Assembly (NCBI GenBank): GCA_029624675.1
Contig: JARSSP010000026.1
Coordinates: forward strand, 48,504 to 112,503
DNA length: 64,000 bases
Reading direction: 5' to 3'
Origin: Candidatus Contendibacter sp.
Lineage (GTDB): Bacteria > Pseudomonadota > Gammaproteobacteria > Competibacterales > Competibacteraceae
Positions 39,381-47,560 of the stretch are shown in pieces (the first letter of the stretch is position 1; every line of letters starts with the position of its first letter). Both the position numbers and the translations under genes were made by a program. Under the pieces are notes generated by a model. That model was not told the origin of the DNA. It saw nothing but the letters and a program-made list of their open reading frames with translations, and did not search any database.

Positions 39381-41645
39381 CTAACCGGTTTGCTGGCCGG
39401 CGTCGGCCGATTCCTCCTTCTCTTCCCGCAACAAGGTGGCCTTCACCTCGTCAAAGCGCGGGAAAAAGTCGCGCAAGACCCGCTCAAGGTTGCGGCTGCT
39501 GGCCGCCTCGGTGCGGACATAGCCGCGCAACCAATCCCGATCCTCGGCGCTGACCTCCCCCACCGCGATCTTGCCGCGCAACACCCGCTCGTAAATCCAG
39601 TGGGCGCGGGCATAGGGTGTGGCGAAGTCCGGCCGGTCGGCGCGGCGGGCGCGGTCGGCGTCCTCGCGCGCCATCTTTTTGCGCAACTCGTTCAGCTTTT
39701 CGGCGGGCACCACCTCGGCCGGGCGCGGCGTTTGCGCGTCCAGGGCGGCCTGGGCGCCGGCAATGGCGGGGGTGTCGTGGGCGGAGACTGGATTCGGGAA
39801 ATGCAGTAGCTTGTTGGCGGCGGCGTCGCGGGCGTCCATCACCTCGGTCAGCGCGGTCTTGACGTTGATCTGCTTCGCTTCGGCGCGGGCCTCCTGAACG
39901 GCGGCCTGGATATGCTGATGCTGGAGCGCCTTGGCGTGGGCAGCGATGGCCTTGCGGTCGACGCCGGTCAGTTCGGGGCACTCGGCCAGGGCGATAAACC
40001 CGCCCTGGTCGTCGAAACACCAGACCCGGCCGGCGTCGCCCTCGGGGTCGTACAACACCCTAATCCGTTGATTGACGTACAGCGCCAGTTCGGGCGCCAG
40101 GAAGTCGAAGGCATCGAGGCGAACGCCACTGGACTTGCTGACGGTGCGCCAGCCGTCGCCGGGCGCATCCATCAACAGCAGGTCCAGGACCCGCTCGTTG
40201 CTGACCATGCGCAGCGGTTGCCGCCAGTTGGCGACCCGTTCCAGCGGGGTGCAGCCGAGGGCGGAATGGGCACGGACGTGGTAGGCGGCGCACCAGCGAT
40301 CGCAGAATTTCTGAAGATCGGCGGCGGTCAGATTCAAGGCGACCACGGCGTTTTTCGTGAACAGCCGGTCGGCGAAGGCGGCGCGGGCGCGGAGCTGCTC
40401 GCGTTCGGCCACGTCGTGGCCGGCATAGCCGGGCAAGTACTCCATCAGGTCGTGCGAGAAGGTCCGAAACGACCGCTCCACGAACGGTTTTTGCCACGGA
40501 CTAAAGGGCGCGGAGCACTGCTGTTCGATGCCCAGCGCCTGGAAAATCCGGCTGACGTGGTGGGAAACGTATTCCTGGCCGTTGTCGGTCTTGGCGATTT
40601 CGGGGACGCCCCAATCGCGCAAGCAGCCCCGCAACAGGGAGGCGACGGCGGCGGCCTTGCTGGTCTTGCTGACGTGCAGACGGACGCGGCGGGAATACAC
40701 GTCGATCACGCCCAAAATACTGTGGCGGCCGTCCTTGAGCAGCACGTCGGCGGGGGTGGAGTCGAACTCCCAGACCTGATTGAGGCGAGAAATCCCGGCC
40801 GAGGCGTCGCCCCAACCCAGCATATACCTGCTCTTCCAGTCGTCCGGGTTGCGCAGGCGGGTGTACAGCTCGGCATGATCGCGTTTCCAGCGCTTCATCC
40901 ACCGCCGCACGGCGGTCACGCCGGGCAGGTCGAGCGGGCCGTCGCCGGCGATTTCGGCGGGGAGCGCGGCATAACGGGCGCGCAGCCACTCGGTGGTGAA
41001 GGTGGCCTTGGCGTGGGGATGCTCCACCAGTAGGCCGCGCAACGCGGCGGCGAGTTGGGGCTGGCGGTCAACGATGCTGCAACCGGCGCGGTTGCCGTAA
41101 CGCCCGGCCAGGCGAGACAAGCCGTAGCGATCCAATTGCTTGACCCAGCGATAAAAGCTGGGGAGCGAAATTCGGGGTTCGAGGGCGCGGGTTTCATCGG
41201 ACACCGCGAGAATTCCATCGTTGTAGCGGCCCACCAGCGTCCCAAAATCGGCCTTGTCCTCGGCGCGCTTGGCGGCCAGCAGGACGGCGACGATTTCGCG
41301 CTTGGCCTCGACGCGGGCCCTCGCTTTGCCGGCCAGCAGCGCGGCGGCGGCGTCGCCTTCGGCCTTGCGGGCGCGGGCGACTTCAGGGTCTTCCAGTTCG
41401 AGTACGGGCGCGGGTGGCGGGGCGGGCGTTTCAGCGAGAACTTCGCGGGCTTCGGCCCGAAGCAGGGCTTCCTGCACGGCGAGCGGAAGGGCGGAAAGGT
41501 GGTACTCGATGCCCTTGCCGAACTCGCGCGGCCGAGAACGCCACCCCTCGCTATCCGCTCGTGCGCGGATGCGTCTATCCGTGCGCGGCAAGTCGGGCAT
41601 TCCTACCAACTCCTGAGCGGAGTACCATGCCTTTATTGCATTCAT
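39381..41645 (-). CDS. MuA-like DDE transposase
   Basis: 754 aa from ATG 41645, overlapping the Ner stop by four bases. Residues 1-65 are the Mu N-terminal DNA-binding domain (YSAQELVGMPDLPRTDRRIRARADSEGW). The rve catalytic core has D near 294 (WEFDSTPAD), D near 352 (KTDNGQEY) and E near 388 (PFVERSFRTF). A Mu C-terminal beta domain follows (NQRIRVLYDPEGDAGRVWCFD), then a basic helical tail that would contact MuB. Carries out integration and replicative transposition. Confidence 0.96.
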   Translation of the reverse strand: MNAIKAWYSAQELVGMPDLPRTDRRIRARADSEGWRSRPREFGKGIEYHLSALPLAVQEALLRAEAREVLAETPAPPPAPVLELEDPEVARARKAEGDAAAALLAGKARARVEAKREIVAVLLAAKRAEDKADFGTLVGRYNDGILAVSDETRALEPRISLPSFYRWVKQLDRYGLSRLAGRYGNRAGCSIVDRQPQLAAALRGLLVEHPHAKATFTTEWLRARYAALPAEIAGDGPLDLPGVTAVRRWMKRWKRDHAELYTRLRNPDDWKSRYMLGWGDASAGISRLNQVWEFDSTPADVLLKDGRHSILGVIDVYSRRVRLHVSKTSKAAAVASLLRGCLRDWGVPEIAKTDNGQEYVSHHVSRIFQALGIEQQCSAPFSPWQKPFVERSFRTFSHDLMEYLPGYAGHDVAEREQLRARAAFADRLFTKNAVVALNLTAADLQKFCDRWCAAYHVRAHSALGCTPLERVANWRQPLRMVSNERVLDLLLMDAPGDGWRTVSKSSGVRLDAFDFLAPELALYVNQRIRVLYDPEGDAGRVWCFDDQGGFIALAECPELTGVDRKAIAAHAKALQHQHIQAAVQEARAEAKQINVKTALTEVMDARDAAANKLLHFPNPVSAHDTPAIAGAQAALDAQTPRPAEVVPAEKLNELRKKMAREDADRARRADRPDFATPYARAHWIYERVLRGKIAVGEVSAEDRDWLRGYVRTEAASSRNLERVLRDFFPRFDEVKATLLREEKEESADAGQQTG

Positions 41646-41887
41646 GAGCGCATCCGCTTTTTCTGGTAGCGGGAAGGCCAAATCTGTTCTGGTTGTTTGC
41701 CGATTGCTTCAGCGATCAGCCGCTGCGCCTTCGGCCAGCGGACATGTAGGGCGTTATGCAGGGCCGTTGGCGTGTACCCGTGATGGATGGACAGTCTTCG
41801 CAAGGACCATCCGGCCTTGCGAATCGCGGCCACCACATCCGCTGGATGCCAGTCTGACTTTTGTTGGTTGCGTTTATTCGTGCTCAT
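41642..41887 (-). CDS. ner: Ner-like DNA-binding protein (SfsB/Nlp family)
   Basis: 81 aa from ATG 41887; an upstream ATG at 41917 (MRINVLYIAP) is open but lacks support. KSDWHPADVVAAIRKAGWSLRRLSIHHGYTPTALHNALHVRWPKAQRLIAEAIGKQPEQIWPSRY is the Ner/Nlp helix-turn-helix. In Mu, Ner shuts down early and repressor transcription after infection. First gene of the early operon. Confidence 0.93.
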   Translation of the reverse strand: MSTNKRNQQKSDWHPADVVAAIRKAGWSLRRLSIHHGYTPTALHNALHVRWPKAQRLIAEAIGKQPEQIWPSRYQKKRMRS

Positions 41888-41956
41888 TGGCGCAATATAA
41901 AGCACGTTTATACGCATTGCAATACCCGCGTTGATGCGGGGGGGGCAGCAATAATC

Positions 41957-42155
41957 GCGTCCGATTCGCGTCCGATTCGCGTCCGATTCGCGTCCGATTC
42001 GCGGCGAGAATCGGACGTTTGCCGGGCGGACAAAGCGAGGCATGAAAATGAAATTACAATCAATATCAGTAAGTAATGGAGAATCGGACGCAAGGAAAAA
42101 GAATCGGACGCCGCGTCCGATTCTCGACGAAAGAATCGGACGCCAAATCGGACGC
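41957..42155. promoter_or_regulatory. Operator array: ten copies of GCGTCCGATTC
   Basis: Four perfect tandem copies of the 11-mer at 41957-42000, then inverted or direct copies at 42008-42017 (10 of 11), 42081-42091, 42101-42111, 42113-42123, 42133-42143 and 42145-42155 (10 of 11). The first group lies between the divergent ner and repressor genes, the second inside the 5' end of the repressor gene. An 11-bp period places the sites on one face of the helix. Likely binding sites for the repressor, Ner, or both. Confidence 0.85.
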
Positions 42156-42587
42156 TTTGGGGAGCGCCTGAGAGAGGTTGTCGGAAAAGAATCGGTGCGT
42201 TCGTTCGCGCGAAGAGCGGGCATGGCCGAGGGGACGCTCCGGCAATATCTGAGTGGACGGCGATACCCAGACCTCGACTTCCTGGCCGCCATAACAAGCG
42301 CCGCTGATGTCAGCCTGCTCTGGCTTGCCACGGGCGAAGGCGACAAGCGCCCGCGCGCTGCGGGGGTAACCCGCGAAGATTCAGGCGATTACACGCGGAC
42401 TGAGGTTGACGAGACGGCGCTCAAGCGGGCGCTGGAGGCGGTCGAGGAGGCACTCGCCCTGGCGGAGAAGGCGGTCGAGCCTGGCAAGAAGGCGGGGATC
42501 GTGGCGGCGGTTTATACTGCGCTGGCGCGGCCCGGATCGGCGGCGGATCACGCGGAGATTATGCGGCTGATCCGGTCCATGCTCTAG
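42042..42587 (+). CDS. Prophage repressor (Mu c-like position), XRE HTH
   Basis: 181 aa from ATG 42042; no other start fits upstream of the HTH. The helix-turn-helix is at about 45-95: IGRFGERLREVVGKESVRSFARRAGMAEGTLRQYLSGRRYPDLDFLAAITSAADVSLLWLATGEG. The C-terminal part is helical. Only phage gene on the plus strand, at the early end and divergent from ner, as expected for c. Its first 35 codons contain operator repeats, giving 'ESDAR', 'NRTPRPIL' and 'RIGRQIG'. Confidence 0.88.
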   Translation: MKMKLQSISVSNGESDARKKNRTPRPILDERIGRQIGRFGERLREVVGKESVRSFARRAGMAEGTLRQYLSGRRYPDLDFLAAITSAADVSLLWLATGEGDKRPRAAGVTREDSGDYTRTEVDETALKRALEAVEEALALAEKAVEPGKKAGIVAAVYTALARPGSAADHAEIMRLIRSML

Positions 42588-42622
42588 CACACCCTATATA
42601 TAAGGAGTGCGTGAGGGGTGGC

Positions 42623-42770
42623 GGATTCTCAAACCATGCGGCGCTGAGCACATGGATTCTCAAAATCCATTTGTTTATTCCTAAAATGGGGCCTGCGCAA
42701 GTTTTTGTTTTTGTTGTTCCACCAACTTCCGTTTTCTTCCGGGTTTTCTCATTCCATGTGACCCTTAACA
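42623..42770. promoter_or_regulatory. Prophage attL end with transposase-site-like repeats
   Basis: The terminal site (42747-42770 reversed) begins TGTTAAGGGTCACATGG. Internal sites at 42649-42668 (CACATGGATTCTCAAAATCC) and inverted at 42623-42642 (complement GCCGCATGGTTTGAGAATCC) share the CRCATGG...TTTGA core with the attR sites. The gap 42588-42770 holds no gene. Confidence 0.7.
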
Positions 42771-42775
42771 AACCG
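42771..42775. other. Target-site duplication AACCG, right copy
   Basis: Follows the terminal CA of the prophage and matches 5888-5892. Confidence 0.9.
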
Positions 42776-43978
42776 CTTGAATTCGCCGACCGTCACCTCG
42801 CGCTGGCCGATCTCAAACGCTTCCACACACACCCGGTGCTGCCGTTCGTCGCTGTCCCGACCCACTTCCGATTCCGGACTGCCCATCTGGAAACAGCCCG
42901 CTGGAATTCGCACCAGCTCCGGTTCCAGCGACTGACGGGGTCGTTCCACCGGCGCGGGTGGGGAGACAGGCTCGCGCGGCATCGCCGTCAGCACCACGTT
43001 CAGCACCGTCTGTTCCCCAGCCCGGACTTGCACCGTGTCCCGGTAATCGGCAAAGCCCGCCTGTTTGGCCTCAATCGTGTGCTCGCCCGCTTTCAGCGTC
43101 ACCGTTTGCGGAGCCGCTCCCAATCGCTTGCCGTCGACGGACAGTACCGTGCCCGGCGGTTGACTGTTCCGAATCACCAGCGTTCCGGTGGTCACCGAGG
43201 GCGGTTCCACCGGCGTGTCCCCCGCCGCCGCCAGATACACCTTGCCCAGCACTTCGTCTTCCGTGGTCGGGCGCTGCTCGCCCCGGCTTTCGTCGTACAC
43301 CGCTTGCCGCACCCGCATCAGCGCTTCCCGCAGTTCCAGCGATTGGCCCAACTCGCGCAGCAGATATTTGGTGTACAGGCTGTTGCTACCGCCCGAATTG
43401 TCGCTGGCCGTGCGTCCGTTCTGCGCGGCGTACCCAATCAATACGCCTTCCTGCGGCTGAATCGGTTTCATCCCCTTGCTGTCGTCCCAGATCGATTTGG
43501 CGTCGCCAAACGGCGCGTCTCGGCACGAGTCCAGCAACACCAGATTGACGCCGCTCAGGTCCTTGAACCCCCGCAGCAGCGTCTTGAGCGAATAGGCTTG
43601 ATCCGGCAATTCGTGCTTGCGGGTCACGCCATGGTTGATCGGCAACAGATAGTTGTCGCCGTCGTAGCTCGCTCCGTGCCCGGAGTAGAAGAACAGCCGC
43701 AGGTCCGCGCCTCGACTCTGGTCCAGGAACGCATTGACCTGGGCGCGAAAGCCGCTCAGATCGAGATCAGTCTTTTCGGTGACCGTGAACCCCAGCTTGC
43801 GCAGCAAGGCCGCTATCGCCCGGACATCATTCGGCGGATTCCTCAACGGCCGCTCGGCATACTTGCCGTTGCCGATCACCAGCGCGACTCGTTCCGCCGC
43901 ATCCGCCGCCCACGGCGCCAGCAGCGCCAGCACCACAAGCAGAAACCCTTGCCAAAACCACCGATCCTCCCAACGCAT
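42771..43978 (-). pseudogene. N-terminal part of the caspase/PEGA/FGE gene interrupted by the prophage
   Basis: Starts at ATG 43978 (GGGAG eight bases upstream); the frame now ends in phage DNA at 42749. Signal peptide to ADA, caspase domain with YSGHG and LLDSCRDAPFGDAKS, a PEGA domain (GTLVIRNSQPPGTVLSVDGKRLG...EHTIEAKQAGF), and the first 50 residues of an FGE-like domain (IPAGCFQMGSPESE...REVTVGEFKRFV). The rest is at 5221-5892. The truncated product could still be an active caspase-like enzyme, because both catalytic residues lie before the break. Confidence 0.92.
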
Positions 43979-44010
43979 GTTGACTTCTCCCGCCGTAACC
44001 TGAATGCCTG

Positions 44011-44793
44011 TCAATCGTATCGCTCAAACAGTCGTTCTGCTTCCGCGCACAACCCGCTCAGACTCGTCCCCGCAAACGGGGCATCCGCCGCCGTCATCTC
44101 CGCCCGCGCGGCGACCAAAACGATCATCGCCGCTTGGGGCGGGCTATCGCTCAAACACGCCAACCGCGTCCGCGCCGCCCAGCGCCCGCGTTGCCAAGCC
44201 TCGCGCTGCTCGCCCGAACACGCGCCGGGACACGCGCTGGCCGCGCCGCGCTCGGTGTAATAATCCCGCAGCCGCGCCCAGTCCGCCGAGGCCGGCGCCC
44301 GCGCCAGCACAGTCGCGACTCCGGCGGCGAACGCCGCCCGCGCCGTGGCGTCCGCCGCCGGTTCCAAACTCTTGGCGCCCAACGCCCAATGCAGCGGGCG
44401 CACGTCGGCCGGCCAGGCCAGATCGTCCAGCGTCGCCGTGGGATCGCTCCGCCAGACCGGCATGACCAGCAATCCCACCACGGTGGCGACCGCCGCCAGT
44501 CCCGCCAGCGGCCCTAGCCCCCGCCAAGTCGCCCGCCGCGTTGCTGGGGGAGATTTCCGTAACTCGCCGCGTACCCGCTCCCAATCCTGTTGCATTTGCA
44601 CCCAGGCGCGGGTCAATTCGCCATCGCTGGCCAGCCACGCCAGCACCTGCGACCGGCGTTCCGGGGTCAGGGTGTTATCGCTCAGCGCCATCAAGTCATC
44701 GACCGACGGTGGGGGGCCGTCGATCTCCGCCGGGCGCGTGGCATGCTCCAGTAGATGGAGCAGGCATTGTCGGTCTCTGGGGTCAAGGCGCAT
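44011..44793 (-). CDS. Membrane anti-sigma-factor-like protein
   Basis: 260 aa. N-terminal cytosolic region (VDDLMALSDNTLTPERRSQVLAWLASDGELTRAWVQMQQDW), one membrane span GPLAGLAAVATVVGLLVMPV at about residue 93-112, and a periplasmic C-terminal domain with a Cys-rich stretch SACPGACSG. The arrangement after a sigma factor gene (75-bp gap) suggests it tethers and inhibits that sigma factor. It lacks a recognisable zinc-finger anti-sigma HxxxCxxC motif. Confidence 0.7.
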   Translation of the reverse strand: MRLDPRDRQCLLHLLEHATRPAEIDGPPPSVDDLMALSDNTLTPERRSQVLAWLASDGELTRAWVQMQQDWERVRGELRKSPPATRRATWRGLGPLAGLAAVATVVGLLVMPVWRSDPTATLDDLAWPADVRPLHWALGAKSLEPAADATARAAFAAGVATVLARAPASADWARLRDYYTERGAASACPGACSGEQREAWQRGRWAARTRLACLSDSPPQAAMIVLVAARAEMTAADAPFAGTSLSGLCAEAERLFERYD

Positions 44794-44868
44794 GGTCGGA
44801 TCTTCGCTCTAGATGAAAAGAGACGGACGCGAACCACTCATCCGACATCGGGATTTCAGCTATTTTCC

Positions 44869-45675
44869 TCAATCCACTAGATCCGCGGCGGCGGGCGGCA
44901 ACTGTTGGCGCAGAACTTTGAGCAAGTGTTGGTGGCGCCGCCGGACCTCGTGTTCGGGGCGGCCCAGCAGTCGGGCGCTGGCGGCCAACGATAGTCCTTC
45001 GGCATAGAGCAAGCGAATCAGCACGCGATCCTCGGCGTCCACTTCTACCCCTTGATCATCCCCGGCGGCGGCGTGAGTCGCATCAAACAGGCGGGAGAGC
45101 CCGTGCGCAAGCCGTTCGCGCAGCGACCGCTGTAATTGGCGCTCGGGTTCGGGGGGTGGATCGACCGTCGCTTCCCGGATCGCGGCTGGGTCAAGGTTGT
45201 CTTCCAACGGCACGAAGGCGCCCAAGTTCGTCGCCGACTGGCACAGGGCCTTGACCTCGCGGATCGCTTCGGTGATGTCCGCCACCGACCACTCGGTATC
45301 GGCGACCAGCGCATCAATGATGCTGGGCTCCAGCCGGCGCTCCACGATGAGTTGCTGGTAAATCCGCAACCACATGCCGCCACGTCGGGCAATCGTCGCC
45401 GGTGGCCGGGGCCGGCCGAATCGCTGGCGGGCAAAGTCCTCCAGCGCGTGACTGAAGGCGCGGACCAGATAACCCTCGGCGCTGCCGCGTCCGTCGAACC
45501 GCGCCAGGCGCGCCCAGTCGTCGCGGCTCAGCGCGTCCAGCACCGCGTTGAACGCCTCCTCCGCCAAGTTGGGATCGGTGGGAAAGCGCCGCCGCGCCAG
45601 TGCGTCCAGGTGTTTGAACAAGCCTCGCGTGGAGTCGAAGAGAATCGACCGCCAATCCATCCAAGTCACTTCCAA
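44869..45675 (-). CDS. Sigma-70-like (ECF-type) RNA polymerase sigma factor
   Basis: 268 aa; ATG 45675, or the ATG at 45660. Region 2: LARRRFPTDPNLAEEAFNAVLDALSRDDWARLARFDGRGSAEGYLVRAFSHALEDFARQRFGR. Region 4: EDRVLIRLLYAEGLSLAASARLLGRPEHEVRRRHQHLLKVLRQQL. The 80-residue spacer is longer than in most ECF factors. First gene of the operon that ends in the split caspase/FGE gene. Confidence 0.85.
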   Translation of the reverse strand: MEVTWMDWRSILFDSTRGLFKHLDALARRRFPTDPNLAEEAFNAVLDALSRDDWARLARFDGRGSAEGYLVRAFSHALEDFARQRFGRPRPPATIARRGGMWLRIYQQLIVERRLEPSIIDALVADTEWSVADITEAIREVKALCQSATNLGAFVPLEDNLDPAAIREATVDPPPEPERQLQRSLRERLAHGLSRLFDATHAAAGDDQGVEVDAEDRVLIRLLYAEGLSLAASARLLGRPEHEVRRRHQHLLKVLRQQLPPAAADLVD

Positions 45676-45885
45676 GGTTCACTACAGGTGTTTCGTTGTT
45701 ATTCCGCCCGTCCGACGAGCGCCGACGGCTCATGGGCGGGTAAGCATGGCGGATATACCATGGTCGTTTCATGGAACCGCTCATGCTTCATTCGTCGCTG
45801 TTGTTGCTCAAGCCTTACAACTATAAACCGTGGAAAGTGGAAGTTGTAGGGTCTGTATTACATGGCGCGTAATCGATGCCGCCCC

Positions 45886-46482
45886 TCAGACTCGCACGGA
45901 TCGGACGCCGCGCCAGGGGGTGTCCCGCTCCCCACCGACCGGCGCCGAGGGGCCGCGCACCTCCCCCCGCAGCCACACCGCACCCAGCCGGACCGTCCAG
46001 TGCTCGAACCCGCCCCGGGCGTCCCGCCCGCAGGCGGCGCGTTGGCCCGCCAGCCGGCTACAGAACCCGTTGGCGCGCAACCGCGGCCGGGGGGCCACCG
46101 GGCCGGTCTGGGCGAGCTGGAGCGTCAATCCCAACGCCGCTTCAAACAGGTAGCGGCCCAGCCCCTGGCCCCGGACGCGGGTGTCGACGGCGAGGCGCGC
46201 GAGCAGAATGCCCGGAATCGGAAAGCGCGGCAGTCGGTCCAGTTCGGGTAGCTGGGCGACCGCCGCCCGGTCGACGCTGACCGTCGCCAGGCTGAAATAC
46301 CCGGCGAGTCGCGGTACCCCCGCTCCCGCATCGAGGGCCAAATACGTCCGGGCCAGGAGGTCCTTCTCGGCATGGCGCAACGCGTACCGCTGGAGGTCGT
46401 CGACGAGCGACGCCTGGGGATTTTGGAAGTCGGCCAGCAGGGGGCGATGGGATCGGTTCAGTGGTTCGAGGCGCAGCGTCAT
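45886..46482 (-). CDS. GNAT acetyltransferase, TacT-like, atypical C-terminus
   Basis: 198 aa. The first 120 residues match toxin-type GNAT proteins: LLADFQNPQASLVDDLQRYALRHAEKDLLARTYLALD, GYFSLATVSVD, and acetyl-CoA loop VDTRVRGQGLGRYLFEAAL. The expected C-terminal 'VVDA...FYxRxGF' region is replaced by an Arg/Gly-rich sequence, suggesting decay or a fusion. The usual DUF1778 antitoxin gene is absent; its ATG instead overlaps that of the truncated kinase on the other strand. Confidence 0.65.
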   Translation of the reverse strand: MTLRLEPLNRSHRPLLADFQNPQASLVDDLQRYALRHAEKDLLARTYLALDAGAGVPRLAGYFSLATVSVDRAAVAQLPELDRLPRFPIPGILLARLAVDTRVRGQGLGRYLFEAALGLTLQLAQTGPVAPRPRLRANGFCSRLAGQRAACGRDARGGFEHWTVRLGAVWLRGEVRGPSAPVGGERDTPWRGVRSVRV

Positions 46483-47560
46483 GACTCACGCCGCTGGCGG
46501 CCAATGCAGGGCCGGCGGCCGGCGGTCCGCCCGCGCCAGGTTCGCCCGCGCCGCGCGGGCCAAGGGGCTAACGTTGGGGCTGGACTTCGATCCCACCCTG
46601 CCGGCGCGGGTGATCGGCGACGACCAGCGGCTGATCCAGAGCCTCGCCAATCTGGTCGACAACGCCATCAAGTTCACCGCGCGCGGCGCCATCCAGGTGC
46701 GAGCCGAGCGCGTCGCGCGCGGAAATCACGGCGTCACCCTGCGGGTGACCGTGCGTGATACGGGCCTCGGCATCCCGCCCGAACACCGGACCCGGATTTT
46801 CACCGCCTTCGACCAGGTCGAAGCCGCCACGACCCGGTCCCAGGGCGGAACCGGCCTGGGCCTGGCCATCTGCCAGCAGTTGGTGGCGCTGATGGGCGGC
46901 CGGATCACCGTCGATAGCCAGGAGGGGATCGGCTCCACCTTCCAGATCGAATTGGACCTTGAGGTGGCGGAGGCGGAAGCGGAGGCGGAGGCCGAGTACC
47001 TTGAGCCGGAACCCGGCCTCTTCCAGGAACTCCCCGAACCGGAGCCACCGCCCGCGCGGTTACCGCCCCCCTGGCCGACGGCCGAACGCCCCGACGCCGA
47101 ACCCCCTGCCGGTCCCGAGGAGGCGGGCGACCGGGCGCCGATCCGGATTCTGGTAGTGGACGATAACGCCGCCAATCGCGCCCTGGCTCGCCTCGTGTTC
47201 GTCGAGCGCGCCGCCGAGGTCGACGAAGCGACCGATGGCCAAACCGCCCTGGACGCTTGCCAACGCACCCGTTACGACCTCATTCTCATGGACCTGCGCA
47301 TGCCCGGGATGGACGGGCTGGAAGCCACCCGCCGGATTCGCCAGTGGGCGGACAATCCCAACCACACCGTCCCCATCGTCGGCCTGACGGCGGCCGTGCT
47401 GCAGGAGGAGCGCGATCGGCTGTGGCAAGCCGGGCTTTCCGACTGCCTGTATAAACCCCTTAAAGCCGAGGCGCTGGCCGCCGTACTCGATCACTGGGGC
47501 CTGAGCGGGCGCCGGAACGCGCGCCACCCCATGTTTCAACCCGAGCGAGGTGACCCTTGA
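46481..47560 (+). pseudogene. Hybrid histidine kinase fragment (HATPase + receiver), N-terminus missing
   Basis: The recognisable sequence starts in the post-HisKA linker (AKGLTLGLDFDPTLPARVIGDDQRLIQSLANLVDNAIKFT) and continues through HATPase G boxes (DTGLGIPPEHR, GGTGLGLAICQQLVALMGG), a Pro/Glu-rich linker and a receiver domain (ILVVDDNAANR, phospho-acceptor Asp in LILMDLRMPGMDG, Lys in CLYKPL). Sensor, HisKA and the phospho-His are absent. The frame opens further upstream but is then antisense to the GNAT gene. It may still be expressed from ATG 46481, but it is probably a remnant. Confidence 0.75.

Larger units (their letters stand above)
5893..42770 (-). mobile_element. Complete Mu-like transposable prophage (36,878 bp)
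   Basis: Left end TGTAAAGCGTCGCATG and the reverse complement of the right end TGTTAAGGGTCACATG agree at 13 of 16 positions, begin with TG, and are bounded by the 5-bp repeat AACCG. The length is close to that of phage Mu. Gene order from the right-hand end is repressor (opposite strand), Ner, MuA, MuB, small early genes, HU, Gam, GemA, Mor, lysis, terminase, portal, MuF, gpG, protease, gpT and tail. All but the repressor lie on the minus strand. No frameshift is seen in a core gene, so the element could be functional. Tail content (tube, tape measure, no sheath or baseplate) suggests a siphovirus-like B3/D3112 relative. Confidence 0.95.

Noticed and set aside
41957..42000. CRISPR-like tandem repeats
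   Set aside because: The repeats are 11 bp with no spacers and no cas genes; they fit an operator array.
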